Shown: piece after piece, positions 10,150-20,190 of the stretch
How the letters are laid out: each line of letters starts with the position of its first letter
Numbering within the stretch: the first letter of the stretch is position 1
Origin: Arion vulgaris
Taxonomy: Eukaryota > Mollusca > Gastropoda > Stylommatophora > Arionidae
DNA length: 64,000 bases
Direction: 5' to 3'
Assembly (NCBI GenBank): GCA_020796225.1
Contig: CM036754.1
Coordinates: 19,110,867 to 19,174,866 of the forward strand
Translations under genes and position numbers: made by a program
Notes under the pieces: generated by a model
Told to the model about the DNA's origin: nothing
The model's input: the letters and a program-made list of their open reading frames with translations, nothing else
Database searches by the model: none

Positions 10150-10451
10150 AGTAAGGTAAACCGATGATATGCAGAAGTTCGCTTTAAAAAAATAAAGAGG
10201 ACAACTAATTGAAATACTTAAAAAACACATCAATACAGCAACACCTCAAACATTTTCTCAGGACACGACACGTTTGCAATAACATACAGTATATATTAAC
10301 ACAGGAGGGGTGCACTTTATTATTCATTACATTAGCAGGTTAATAGAGTCGATCGTGACGATAAATCGAGGTTTATATTTGAAGATAAGTAAAAGACATG
10401 TTTCTGTCTGAGAATAAAATAGTGTAATACAGAGCAATAATAGCGGTCTCA
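10150..10451. other. intron, no gene seen
   Basis: Unique-looking AT-rich intron sequence. The open frame running into it from the exon is simply intron read-through. Confidence 0.5.
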
Positions 10452-10545
10452 GTTCCATGGAGGAGATTGAGCGAGTTGCCCAGGATAGAGCGATATGGAG
10501 AAATTACTTGCAGGCCCTATGTAACGTATAACGGTACGAGAGGAA
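10452..10545 (+). mobile_element. LINE C-terminal scrap
   Basis: The plus strand reads MEEIERVAQDRAIWRNYLQA then LCNV, the usual last motif of RTE/CR1-like ORF2 tails ((V/L)AQDR..WR). It ends into an (ATT)n run at 10544-10569, another LINE scrap followed by a simple repeat. Confidence 0.6.
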
Positions 10546-10589
10546 TTATTATTATTATTATTATTATTAATACAGAGCAAGTGAGACGC

Positions 10590-10700
10590 AGTAGCGTCAC
10601 CATTTTCAAAATTACATCGGGGATCCTCGCTGGTGCTACGGAGTTTGTGCACTGCCGCTGAGATCTCATGTAAGAAAAAGATCGGAGACAAGGGTGCCTT
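10590..10700. repeat. R1 dispersed repeat, fragment
   Basis: Contains ATTACATCGGGGATCCTCGC, TACGGAGTTTGTGCACTG and a CTGAGATCT motif, shared in either orientation with 23735-23850, 47330-47440, 54240-54310 and 54575-54660. Confidence 0.6.
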
Positions 10701-11004
10701 CTGGTGATTACAATAATACTACTAGTAATAATACTCTCATCTTATTTCTCTTGTACCCTTGCGGTGTTGACGTAAGGTATAGGATGCAGGTGAAAGCCCT
10801 TCTATTCGTTTTGCATATAGGTGTTCAGAGGATTCCATCAATCCAACGCTTGCACGTTCGCCATCTCTCTCGTTTCCGTTTACTCTATGTATCAACGGAA
10901 ACTGGTTTGCTCTACTCCTTGAAAGTTATAATCACTAGGCGACAGTTTTTCAACAGTTATTCTCCATGTGTCCTTCAGAAGTACAGGCCCTTCTTTTCCT
11001 ATCC

Positions 11005-11205
11005 ACTGTCTATCGAAGAGTTGGAAAAGGCCATCATGTAAGGAGGCAACCCGGCAAGGAGGAGAAGAGGAAGACAACGGAGAAGATGGATTCCGGATGT
11101 AACTGATGGTTAAAGCATGACCGCTGCAGAGGCAGGTCATCTGGTCTATGAGAGGGAGAAATTCCGAACGACTGTTGGGGTGGTAAAGTTATGATGATGA
11201 TGACG
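11005..11205 (+). mobile_element. LINE tail fragment
   Basis: Decayed copy of the tail at 11450-11700: RRQRRRWIPDVTDG, MTAAEAGHLVYEREKFRTTV then VVKL. Frameshifts and a stop after TDG. Confidence 0.65.
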
Positions 11206-11449
11206 TCTATCGGAGATCTGTACTAGGCAATTTCGTTACTGGCAAACGACATACATGACTATTCCACTTTCAGCTTCATATTTTAATGATGTTTTTCCAA
11301 TGATGCACAGTTGATTCGCATTTAAAGATCTTCATTTGCTATCGACTTTGGCCGGAAAATATACATGTACACAAAAACGTGTATTTATTTACCTATGTAT
11401 AAACTCGAAATAGATCTATCCAGACAGAACTCAAAATCAAAGAAAACTG

Positions 11450-11702
11450 ACTTGCTACAAATAAAAAGGAAGTATTTTGGACATATAAAAAGACACGAAG
11501 GGTTGGAGAAGACTAGTATGCAAGGAGGCATCCAAGAAAAGAGGAGACAATGAAGACCACGGAAAAGATGGATTCCAGATGTAACTGATGATTTGATCTT
11601 GACCGCTGCAGAAGCAGGACATCTGCCGTATGAGAGAAATTCCGAAGAACTGTTAATGGATTCAGAATGTATCTAATTATTTGAGCATGACGGTTGCATC
11701 AG
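11450..11702 (+). mobile_element. LINE tail fragment
   Basis: The plus strand reads LLQIKRKYFGHIKRHEGLEK then, after frame breaks, RPRKRWIPDVTDD, LTAAEAGHLPYEREI and a partly duplicated end. Same family as 11005-11205. A (GA)n run follows at 11719-11759. Confidence 0.7.
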
Positions 11703-11714
11703 CGGGACAAGCGG

Positions 11715-11760
<46 letters not shown>

Positions 11761-11916
11761 TGCAAAGTTATGCTCAGGACAAGCTATTTTTAAACTGGAC
11801 TTCTTTTTTTTTTAAAAATGGTTCACAAAACGTAATGCACAAAAAAAGAGAGAATTAAAAACTTGTAACCACGTTTGAGCCTAAGCGAACAAGGAAGAGA
11901 TAACCACATGACTTAC

Positions 11917-12061
11917 CTGTGAGGCACATGCCTTTGACCATTAAGCAAAGCCATGATGACGTTTCCCAGAGCTGACAGACTGAGTGACACATTGTTAGGA
12001 TCTTTGGATTTGGAAGCTGTACCTAGGTCAATCAGATGCAACCTGGATCTTCCACCAGCCA
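11917..12061 (-). CDS. KIF26: KIF26-like kinesin, motor exon with switch II region
   Basis: 145-nt exon between acceptor TAATTACAG and donor GTAAGT. It reads (V)AGGRSRLHLIDLGTASKSK, DPNNVSLSLSALGNVIMAL then LNGQRHVPH(R). It aligns with the beta-7/switch II/alpha-4 part of kinesin motors, but the canonical DLAGSE is DLGTAS here, so the Gly-Ser-Glu needed for normal switch II function is lost, as in vertebrate KIF26 proteins. The LSALG and HVPHRDSK motifs are well kept. Entry phase (one base from exon 33791) and exit phase (two bases carried) match both neighbours. Function as a non-motile microtubule-binding or scaffold domain is inferred from the family. Confidence 0.95.
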
Positions 12062-12162
12062 CTGTAATTAGAAGATGAGAAGACAAAATATATAGTATAA
12101 AATGAATATGGTGACCAGGTGTACAGTTTTTACCTAGACAGTATTGATTTTAAATGGTTTGT

Positions 12163-12415
12163 ACGCCCGAGTGGTTACCGGGGCCCAAATTTGGGGTGTA
12201 AAGAATAGAACCACTGTTACCTGCCATGCATGTCGTAGAGGACGACTAAGAAAGTTTGGCTAAAATCGGATGCATATGTCCTAAACGTATACAAGTCTGC
12301 GTTTAGGGGCCTACCAAACCAATGTGCAACGTATACACGTTCTTGGCAAAGATCAAATATATCACAAAGAGTGATTAAGATTGGTCGTAAAGAACGAACG
12401 CAAAGAAGAAGAATA
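12163..12415 (+). mobile_element. SINE-C
   Basis: Full-length copy: head CGCCCGAGTGGTTACCGGGG, CCACTGTTACCTGCCATGCA, core GTCGTA.GAGG.GAC, GGCTAAAATCGGATGCATAT, TTTAGGGGCCTACCAAACCA, GTGCAACGTATACACGTTC, CACAAAGAGTGATTAAGATT and tail AAAGAAGAAGAA. The head resembles a Ser/Leu tRNA start (CCGAGTGGTTA). The core and the 3' GAGTGRTTAA motif are shared with SINE-D, so the two are sister families. Confidence 0.88.
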
Positions 12416-12765
12416 ATGGTCTTGTCCAACCCTTCGCGTCTCTTTAAATGTCCAAAATACTTCAATTTTCTCACTCGTACTTGTAGCCTCTACGACATGA
12501 TCATCAAATAGCATGTCCTGAGTAGAACTTTGCCACCCAAACAGTCCTTCGGAATTTCTCTCTCTCATAGGCCAGATGCCCCACCTCTGCAGCCGTCATG
12601 TTCATACCATTAATTACACACTGAATTCATATTCTCCGTGGTCTTCCTCTTCTTCTCTTTGCCGGTATGTCTCCTTTCATGATGGTCTTCCCCAACCCTT
12701 CGTGTTTCTTTAAATGTCCAAAATACTTCAATTTTCTCACTCGTATTTGTAGCATCTATTATATA
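12412..12765 (-). mobile_element. LINE tail, about one and a quarter copies
   Basis: From 12765 downwards the minus strand reads RKLKYFGHLKKH, then GRPRR-like, MTAAEVGHLAYEREKF and RRTVWVAKFYSGHAI. A second start (KIEVFWTFKETRRV) follows at 12495-12412, cut by the SINE-C insertion. Frameshifted throughout. Confidence 0.75.
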
Positions 12766-13139
12766 GAAAAGAATAATGACAACTCTCCTCTTTCTCTCAT
12801 ATATTTTTTATAAACCCAACCACTCTGTCCATTTCTCCATCATTACATACACATGTCATGTGCTGGGAGATGCGAGTTCGCTCGGATCATCAAAAAACCA
12901 GTAGGGTGTAAATTAATCCAGAAAAGATTGATTGCGCAATTTGGGAGATCCATGATTGATTAGACATTTTAGCACTAATTCGCATATAACGTCTGCTGTG
13001 ATTAAAACGACGAAAGTTGCTATGATGTTATTGCTGATACATAGCACATTGTACTGAAGCTGTTGTTACTACTAAATCTCTTGCTATATTGCTATAATGG
13101 ATGCAGCTACTGTCAATACTGCTGTTGAAATTAAATGAT
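12766..13139. other. intron, no gene seen
   Basis: No recognisable element or exon. A run of CTGCTG/ACTACTA-like triplets lies at 13050-13160. Confidence 0.4.
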
Positions 13140-13680
13140 ACTATCCAACTACTATTATCAATATCAAAGAGAAAATAAAATTGAGGAGATGGAAGTGGTT
13201 AGGATATATATTATAAGAATGTAGAAGACCAGACACCCCCATGTGGCTTGTTTATGAAATCCAGGAGACTAGAAGGATAGAAGAAAATCTAGAGCAGTGG
13301 TTCTCAAAAGGTGTGCCCAAGCGTACTAGTGTGCTGGTGACATTCCTAGGTGCGCTCTAGTAAATGCCAGATCAGGGGTCGGCAACGCAGTGCCAGCGGG
13401 CACCAGGGTATAAATCGCCAAGACACATCAGGCCCATGCTTCACATAGGCAGAAACTAAATGACGAATAAAGGTATGAAGCATTTTACAACTATTTATGT
13501 ATTGCTTTGCTTTTTGCATCTTATTTATTAAGCTTTTGTGTATTGTGCGCCTACTTTTTTGTAGGACTTCAAAACGTTTGAGTACCACTGACCTAGAGAG
13601 ACAAGGAGACGAACTGTAGACAGGGAAAGAGAAGAAGTGAGTAAGACCTGGAATGAACTTGCTCAAGACAGATCTGGTTG
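13140..13680 (+). mobile_element. LINE tail split by a MITE
   Basis: The left part reads KIKLRRWKWLGYIL, ECRRPDTPMWLVYEIQETRR. The right part (13597-13680) reads DLERQGDEL and, after shifts, KTWNELAQDRSG. The two halves are one LINE C-terminus interrupted by the 13295-13590 element. The final LAQDRSG codons are then amplified into the adjacent 31-bp array. Confidence 0.7.
13295..13590. mobile_element. hAT-type MITE (CAGTGGTTCTCAAA ends)
   Basis: 296-bp element with terminal inverted repeats CAGTGGTTCTCAAA and TTTGAGTACCACTG. Flanks ATCTAGAG (13287-13294) and ACCTAGAG (13591-13598) are a 7-of-8 target duplication. No intact transposase. It is younger than the LINE fragment it splits. Confidence 0.85.
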
Positions 13681-14098
13681 AGGAGAAACTTGCTCAAGAC
13701 AGATGTGGTTGAGGAGAAACTTGCTCAAGACAGATCTGGTTGAGGAGAAACTTGCTCAAGACAGATCTGGTTGAGGAGAAACTTGCTCAAGACAGATCTG
13801 GTTGAGGAGAAACTTGCTCAAGACAGATCTGGTTGAGGAGAAACTTGCTCAAGACAGATGTGGTTGAGGAGAAACTTGCTCAAGACAGATCTGGTTGAGG
13901 AGAAACTTGCTCAAGACAGATGTGGTTGAGGAGAAACTTGCTCAAGACAGATCTGGTTGAGGAGAAACTTGCTCAAGACAGATCTGGTTGAGGAGAAACT
14001 TGCTCAAGGCAGATCTGGTTGAGGAGAAACTTGCTCAAGACAGATCTGGTTGAGGAGAAACTTGCTCAAGACAGATCTGGTTGAGGAGAAACTTGTTG
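13665..14098 (+). repeat. 31-bp minisatellite derived from LINE coding end
   Basis: About 14 copies of a 31-bp unit, TTGCTCAAGACAGATCTGG plus TTGAGGAGAAAC. Variation is limited to GATCTGG/GATGTGG and one AAGGC. The first unit is continuous with the LINE codons for ELAQDRSG, so the array grew from the element's end. Confidence 0.92.
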
Positions 14099-14099
14099 A

Positions 14100-16755
14100 T
14101 TCTTGATGCTTCAAATGTAGTTGAGGTCAGAAGAAGATATTTAACTGCTGTTTCTGCTAGTATTCTCTCTCTCTCTTTGCCTTTTTACCCCGGGTTGGGG
14201 CATAGGCATTCAACCAACTCATGCCAAGTCTTCCTATCTCTAGCTATCTCCTGTAGCTCCCTCCAGCTCTTCTTTATATTGTTGATCTCCGCCTCCAAAT
14301 CTCGTCTCCATGTATTTCTCGGCCTCCCTTCTTTCGCTGTCCCTGCGGGTTCCAGACAAGGACCTTTCTTGTTATATTCCCCTCCGGTTTTCGCAAAGTG
14401 TGTCCTATCCAGCGCCAGCGTCTTTTTTAACCTGTTCGTTCACTGGAATCTGTCTTGTTCTCTCCATAAGTTCCTCATTTGTGACCCTATCATACCATCT
14501 TATTCCCTCTATTCTGCGCAGACACCAGTTGATGAATGTTTGCAATTTATGCGCTATTGTTTTAGTTGTTCTCCATGTTTCTGACCCATACAGTAGAACT
14601 GCTTTAACATTAGAGTTAAATATCCGAATTTTTGTTCTAGATTTGATTTCTTTGGACTTCCAAATGTTTCCCAGTGCAATGAAAGCTCCTCTTGCCTTCT
14701 GTTCTGCTAGTATTGTGTGTGCTAATATCCACCAAGAAGAGATGTAACTGCTGTTGCTGCTAGTATTGTGTGTGCTAATATCCACCAAGAAGAGATGTAA
14801 CTGCTGTTGCTGCTAGTATTGTGTGCGCTAATATCCACCAAGAAGAGATGTAACTGCTGTTGCTGCTAGTATTGTGTGTGCTAATATCTGCCAAGAAGAG
14901 ACGTAACTGCTGTTGCTGCTAGTATTGTGTGTGCTAATATCTGCCAAGAAGAGACGTAACTGCTGTTGCTGCTAGTATTGTGTGTGCTAATATCCGCCAA
15001 GAAGAGACGTAACTGCTGTTGCTGCTAGTATTGTGTGTGCTAATATCCGCCAAGAAGAGATGTAACTGCTGTTGCTGCTAGTATTGTGTGTGCTAATATC
15101 CACCAAGAAGAGATGTAACTGCTGTTGCTGCTAGTATTGTGTGTGCTAATATCCACCAAGAAGAGATGTAACTGCTGTTGCTGCTAGTATTGTGTGTGCT
15201 AATATCCGTCAAGAAGAGACGTAACTGCTGTTGCTGCTAGTATTGTGTGTGCTAATATCCGCCAAGAAGAGATGTAACTGCTGTTGCTGCTAGTATTGTG
15301 TGCGCTAATATCCGCCAAGAAGAGATGTAACTGCTGTTGCTGCTAGTATTGTGTGTGCTAATATCCGCCAAGAAGAGATGTAACTGCTGTTGCTGCTAGT
15401 ATTGTGTGTGCTAATATCCGCCAAGAAGAGATGTAACTGCTGTTGCTGCTAGTATTGTGTGTGCTAATATCCGTCAAGAAGAGACGTAACTGCTGTTGCT
15501 GCTAGTATTGTGTGTGCTAATATCCGCCAAGAAGAGACGTAACTGCTGTTGCTGCTAGTATTGTGTGTGCTAATATCCGCCAAGAAGAGATGTAACTGCT
15601 GTTGCTGCTAGTATTGTGTGTGCTAATATCCGCCAAGAAGAGATGTAACTGCTGTTGCTGCTAGTATTGTGTGTGCTAATATCCGCCAAGAAGAGATGTA
15701 ACTGCTGTTGCTGCTAGTATTGTGTGTGCTAATATCCGTCAAGAAGAGACGTAACTGCTGTTGCTGCTAGTATTGTGTGTGCTAATATCCGCCAAGAAGA
15801 GACGTAACTGCTGTTGCTGCTAGTATTGTGTGTGCTAATATCCGCCAAGAAGAGATGTAACTGCTGTTGCTGCTAGTATTGTGTGTGCTAATATCCGCCA
15901 AGAAGAGATGTAACTGCTGTTGCTGCTAGTATTGTGTGCGCTAATATCCGCCAAGAAGAGATGTAACTGCTGTTGCTGCTAGTATTGTGTGTGCTAATAT
16001 CCGCCAAGAAGAGATGTAACTGCTGTTGCTGCTAGTATTGTGTGTGCTAATATCCGCCAAGAAGAGATGTAACTGCTGTTGCTGCTAGTATTGTGTGTGC
16101 TAATATCCGTCAAGAAGAGACGTAACTGCTGTTGCTGCTAGTATTGTGTGTGCTAATATCCGCCAAGAAGAGACGTAACTGCTGTTGCTGCTAGTATTGT
16201 GTGTGCTAATATCCGCCAAGAAGAGATGTAACTGCTGTTGCTGCTAGTATTGTGTGTGCTAATATCCGCCAAGAAGAGATGTAACTGCTGTTGCTGCTAG
16301 TATTGTGTGTGCTAATATCCGCCAAGAAGAGACGTAACTGCTGTTGCTGCTAGTATTGTGTGTGCTAATATCCGTCAAGAAGAGACGTAACTGCTGTTGC
16401 TGCTAGTATTGTGTGTGCTAATATCCGCCAAGAAGAGACGTAACTGCTGTTGCTGCTAGTATTGTGTGTGCTAATATCCGCCAAGAAGAGATGTAACTGC
16501 TGTTGCTGCTAGTATTGTGTGTGCTAATATCCGCCAAGAAGAGACGTAACTGCTGTTGCTGCTAGTATTGTGTGTGCTAATATCCGTCAAGAAGAGACGT
16601 AACTGCTGTTGCTGCTAGTATTGTGTGTGCTAATATCAGCCAAGAAGAGACGTAACTGCTGTTGCTGCTAGTATTGTGTGTGCTAATATCTGTCAAGAAG
16701 AGACGTAACTGCTGTTGCTGCTAGTATTGTGTGTGCTAATATCCGCCAAGAAAAG
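14100..16755. repeat. 53-bp satellite with higher-order period
   Basis: About 38 units of 53 bp (AAGAAGAGATGTAACTGCTG, TTGCTGCTAGTATTGTG, TGCTAATATCCGCC) from 14703 to 16753, plus a diverged unit at 14131-14164 cut off by a LINE. A variant with CCGTCAAG in place of CCGCCAAG recurs at 15209, 15474, 15739, 16110, 16375 and 16587. The spacings are 265, 265, 371, 265 and 212 bp, i.e. 5, 5, 7, 5 and 4 units, so amplification ran in blocks of about five units. Confidence 0.93.
14165..14702 (-). mobile_element. 5'-truncated LINE with target-site duplication
   Basis: The minus strand reads KARGAFIALGNIWKSKEIKS, RTKIRIFNSNVKAVLLYGSE, TWRTTKTIAHKLQTFINWCL, RRIEGIRWYDRVTNEELMER then a [12 protein letters not shown] tail, and ends in a short (GA)n run. 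It is flanked by the 12-bp duplication TCTGCTAGTATT (14153-14164 and 14703-14714), itself part of a 53-bp satellite unit. So this LINE jumped into a satellite unit. Same family as 4040-4525, but closer to intact. Confidence 0.85.
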
Positions 16756-16785
16756 TCTGTTATTGCTTATATCAACCTAAATAGG

Positions 16786-16987
16786 ATATGATTGTAGTCA
16801 TATTGATGCTACTACTAATGTTAATACAGAGCTGCTGCTGCTGCTACTACTGCTATTACTTTACTTCTACTACAACTGATTCTTTACTATTACTCTACTA
16901 CTTTACATTTCCTTCTGCTTCTGCTACTACTGCCACTATCACCACTACTACCATTACTATTACTATTTTACTCTTACTGCTAATACC
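16786..16987. repeat. triplet-rich tract (CTA/CTG/CTT)
   Basis: Degenerate pyrimidine-rich triplets such as GCTGCTGCTGCTACTACTGC. The open frame over it is low-complexity and not a gene. Confidence 0.6.
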
Positions 16988-17152
16988 TTCTTCTTCTTCT
17001 TCTTTGCGTTCGTTCTTTACCACCAATTTTAGTCACTCTTTGTGATATGTTTGATCTTTGCCAAGAACGTGTATACGTTGCACATTGGTTTTGGTAGGCC
17101 CCTAAACGCATAGATTTCTACATGTTTAGAACACATGCATCAGATTTCAGTC
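16988..17152 (-). mobile_element. SINE-C, 5'-truncated
   Basis: Starts with the (TTC)n complement of the tail and reads inward through the GAACGAAC, GAGTGACTAAAA and GTGCAACGTATACACGTTC motifs. Lost upstream of the ATCTGATGCATGTG region. Confidence 0.8.
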
Positions 17153-17509
17153 AATACTGCTACTACCAACCACCCTATCATTACGCCACATTACGAAAGA
17201 AAACATCCTACAAACATTACTGCAAAGAAAGATTCAACAAAATTTACACAAGGGATACATCTGATAAAAACTGCAGATCAAGAAGAAACTTATAAAACTT
17301 TACTGTAAAAAAATAGTTTACTAAACAAACAAAACATCGGCGTATTTTCTTCTTCTTCTTCTCTTCCACCATGTTCTTCTTTATATAAGTGTTGGGGTGT
17401 GGGAGAATGTAGTGATCTTATGTGTGCTTGTTCTAAGGAACTTTGTAAGCTGTTATTCATATTAGTTTGATAAATAATGGGTAGATCTATGTTTGAGTTT
17501 ATCTAGTGT
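17153..17509. other. intron, no gene seen
   Basis: No recognisable exon. A short (TTC)n run at 17347-17362. Confidence 0.4.
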
Positions 17510-17580
17510 TTATTCTGTCTATGTCTTCTTGATAAAGATTCTTGATCGAAACGTGGTATTATCGTTAGTTTTATATTTAA
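17510..17580 (+). mobile_element. Penelope-like tail scrap with hammerhead-like core
   Basis: TTGATAAAGATTCTTGATCG followed by AAACGTGGTA. It shares the TTGATAAAG / CGAAAC / GTA layout with 8520-8553 and 36151-36180. Only the core region is recognisable. Confidence 0.45.
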
Positions 17581-17684
17581 TTTAACTTTTGCTTACTTAT
17601 GTAACACTATACACGCATGTCTTTGTTCTTAAGCGCCAATTTACTTACTATCACCGCAGCCTTCCCACGGTTGTCTACAAATTT

Positions 17685-18022
17685 GGTCTGGTCTATCTCT
17701 CTCGCGATCACCGCCCAGACCGATGTACAGATCTCCCCATAAATTCTATTCATGTGGAAATCTGATTCATGCAGCCTTAGCATTGGTGTGTTTTACATCA
17801 CATCTTCAGCACCATTTGGAGCCCTGGTGCTTATCCTCGGCGATGTGTCCGGTTTCATCCAGCGTTTACTCGGTTCGCTGTCCGCTCTGTAGCCATCTAG
17901 TGATTTTTATAGTGCGGGTAGCTAGCCCCACCCCAACCTCCTCAATCGCCTCTTACGACATGCGTGGCAATAACAGTGGTTCTATTCTTTACACCCCAAC
18001 TTGAGCCCCGGTAACCACTCGG
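17685..18022 (-). mobile_element. SINE-E (SINE-C head, different 3' body)
   Basis: In element orientation it starts with the SINE-C head (ACCCGAGTGGTTACCGGGGC ... AGAACCACTG) and the GTCGTAAGAGGCGA core. It then changes to a body with GAACCGAGTAAACGCTGG, GCACCAGGGCTCCAAATGG and a ...GAGAGAG end. Another copy is at 47505-47800 and a part at 37195-37310. A composite of one head with a second tail. Confidence 0.75.
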
Positions 18023-18464
18023 GTGTGGTCTGGTCTAACCACCTCAGATTTGTAAATTTCCTTACATCGCCACATTTCATTATCAGTAACTTTCTCGAAT
18101 CAGCTGTAGTAATGCCTGTTTCTGGGCGGGCGGTGAAATACTTGTAGAGTTGAACGAAATATATTTGCAAAGTAACACGACCCATATAATTAAATCCAGT
18201 TTGCATGACAATCAATACAGACAGAAGAGAAACACACAATAAAGCAAGCAGTTCTAAGGTTCTCAACTTTGGCTACTAAATAATTCACAGTGGAATGTGA
18301 TATTACATGTACGCGTATTAATAGTTCACATGATTCGTTGCAAATTTTACAATATTTGCACACCACTTTCTCGAGTATTGCAATATTCGCATTCTACTCT
18401 TCCGAGTTTTGTAGTAAACATCGCCTTTTATAGCGTTTTTCAATATATATATTATTTTTTCCGA
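18023..18464. other. intron, no gene seen
   Basis: No recognisable exon or repeat. Confidence 0.4.
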
Positions 18465-18560
18465 TCCAGAAGCATTTGAGTTTTCAGCTCTTCGGCTCGG
18501 GGGCCATGGACATCGTAACCCTTCGGTTCGGTGCCACGAACACCGTGAATCTGGGGAACC
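18465..18560 (-). mobile_element. SINE-F, 3' part
   Basis: Starts CCGATCCAGAAGCATTTGAG and reads through CTCTTCGGCTCGG and GTAACCCTTCGGTTCGGTGC, as at 63770-63850. It lacks the tRNA-like head. A LINE tail follows directly. Confidence 0.75.
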
Positions 18561-18561
18561 T

Positions 18562-18777
18562 GTAGCTCTGATCAGATATAAAGATGTCTGCAAGGCCTCA
18601 ATAAATAACTTTTCTATCGGTCCCAGCAAATGGGAAAAACTGGCTAATGATCGAGAAATATGGAAAACAACATTACGAAAAGGTGCAGAACCTTTTGAAG
18701 AGAGACTTAGAGTTGAGCTGAAAGATGAGAGAGAAAAACGAAAACTCAGAAGTTGTCACAGTAAAACACTTGCCAAT
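18562..18777 (+). mobile_element. LINE C-terminal fragment
   Basis: Open plus-strand frame: LIRYKDVCKASINNFSIGPS, KWEKLANDREIWKTTLRKGA, EPFEERLRVELKDEREKRKL and RSCHSKTLAN, then stop. The RYKDVCK...W..LA.DR..W motif order is the usual end of a LINE ORF2. Its UTR ends in (TA)n at 18804. Confidence 0.8.
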
Positions 18778-18800
18778 TGACCGTCTGTAAAGACAAATAA

Positions 18801-18803
<3 letters not shown>

Positions 18804-18892
<89 letters not shown>
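18804..18892. repeat. (TA)n then (TG)n microsatellite at LINE 3' end
   Basis: About 35 TA steps followed by about nine TG steps, directly after the LINE UTR GTCTGTAAAGACAAATAAGG. Compare 8949-8982. Confidence 0.9.
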
Positions 18893-18893
<1 letters not shown>

Positions 18894-19004
18894 ACTATGT
18901 ACTTAATATGTTGTATTTACTTTAAGAAAAAATCGGTGTAAAATTGCTCGTTTACAAACCAGATACAACCTACCTATTATTTAAAACTTATCTAACGTGT
19001 GGAA

Positions 19005-19200
19005 CGGATTAGGGTAATGTGGAAGCGTTTGCTTATTGACTAGGACACAAGAGGGATGTGCGTTCGATCCCACACTTGACGCTCCACATGTGAATTGGCC
19101 CTGCTACCTCCTGCACATTTGGGTCTAGAAATGTGTAGTAAGTCACTTCATACCCGAAGGTCTGAAAAGGCTAGGGGGTGATGATATGTTATATCATGTA
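19005..19200 (+). mobile_element. tRNA-like SINE, single copy seen
   Basis: GTGGAAGCGTTTGCTTATTG and, 45 bp on, a B-box-like GTGCGTTCGATCCCACACTT, then a body ending near ATCATGTATGATT. A true tRNA gene is unlikely because acceptor stems do not pair. Confidence 0.45.
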
Positions 19201-19284
19201 TGATTAATTTAATATAACATTATTGAGATAAGTATATTTCAGATGTTATATGTTTACACTGACAGAACAAACGTCACTAATTTC

Positions 19285-19690
19285 TGGACAAAGTCATACT
19301 GAACTTCATCATTAAACAACAAATTAAATGGTTCGGCAAAAAAAAAAGCAGATCACCAACAGACAGAGCGCATCAAAGAGCAATGTTACTCTGGTACAGT
19401 GGATACAACGCATCAAGCAACAACAAATTAAATGGTTCGGTCATAAAAAAGCAGATCACCAACAGACAGAGAGCATCAAAGGGCAATGTTACTCTGATTC
19501 AGTGGATACAACGCAAAAGGCCGACAACGCAAAAGGCCGACAACGCAAAAGGCCGACAACGCAAAAGTAGACCTCAGATATAACAAAGGCGACGGACGTC
19601 ACTGTTTACGAAGCTCACACAAAAGCCCGTTCTAGAAATGTTTTCTTATTCTAACGCTGTGAGGCAAAACAGAATTGGAGTAGAAAAAAA
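19285..19690 (+). mobile_element. LINE tail with internal duplications
   Basis: A roughly 100-bp segment (AAATTAAATGGTTCGG, encoding QIKWFG, through ACAGTGGATACAACGC) is present twice (19322-19420 and 19426-19512). It is followed by four copies of the 16-bp unit GCCGACAACGCAAAAG (19510-19568), then the usual TVYEAHTKARSRNVF end in broken frame. Same family as 8641-8946. Confidence 0.75.
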
Positions 19691-19699
19691 GAAAGAAAT

Positions 19700-20190
19700 T
19701 ATTGATTTTGTATTTGCTAACTACCACTATTAAGTCAAATAAAAAATTTTAATTCGTAAATACTGTAATAGGAACAGGCACACCATGACACTGTAAGACA
19801 AAAGAAATGTCATTGGTTTCTTGACAAAGTAATGATTTTGTATTTGCTAAACACGGTTCTGTAGCTTAAGCGGTAGTAAGCTCGATCACAACCCAAACGA
19901 ACCTGGTTCAAACCCCACGGTGGGCAAGTTTGGAAGCAAATTCGTTTCCATGGGATTTTTACGAAAGGTAAAAATAGAGCTCACCGTTCAGAAAGCAATG
20001 ACAAACTACTGAACGTATAAGTGGTGCCTAGAAAATCAACGACTCATTTAATGTGGTTGATGGCTACGTCCTGTAAAGGATATGCTACGATTTTCATTTC
20101 AAAACCCAGCTCTAAGTCAAATAGAACTTAAAATGAGTAAATACTGTAATGAGAACAGGCATAAAATGACATTGTAAGATACGACGTTTG
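19700..20190. repeat. ~125-bp tandem duplication later split by a SINE
   Basis: GATTTTGTATTTGCTAA occurs at 19704 and 19832. AGTAAATACTGTAAT.GGAACAGGCA-type sequence occurs at 19755-19800 and again at 20138-20185, after the SINE-A insertion. The order suggests duplication first, insertion second. Confidence 0.7.
19855..20105 (+). mobile_element. SINE-A, tRNA-derived, best copy
   Basis: Head GGTTCTGTAGCTTAAGCGGT, B-box-like CCTGGTTCAAACCCCACGG, body with GAGCTCACCGTTCAGAAAGC and ACGTATAAGTGGTGCC, end CTGTAAAGGATATGCTACG. The A- and B-box spacing fits an internal RNA polymerase III promoter. Other copies: 1505-1762, 53509-53608 and 60940-61112. Confidence 0.85.

Noticed and set aside
19855..19925. 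functional tRNA gene
   Set aside because: A- and B-box-like parts are present but the acceptor stem does not pair and the head continues into a repeated SINE body. Same for 51040-51085, 55600-55675 and 63890-63958.
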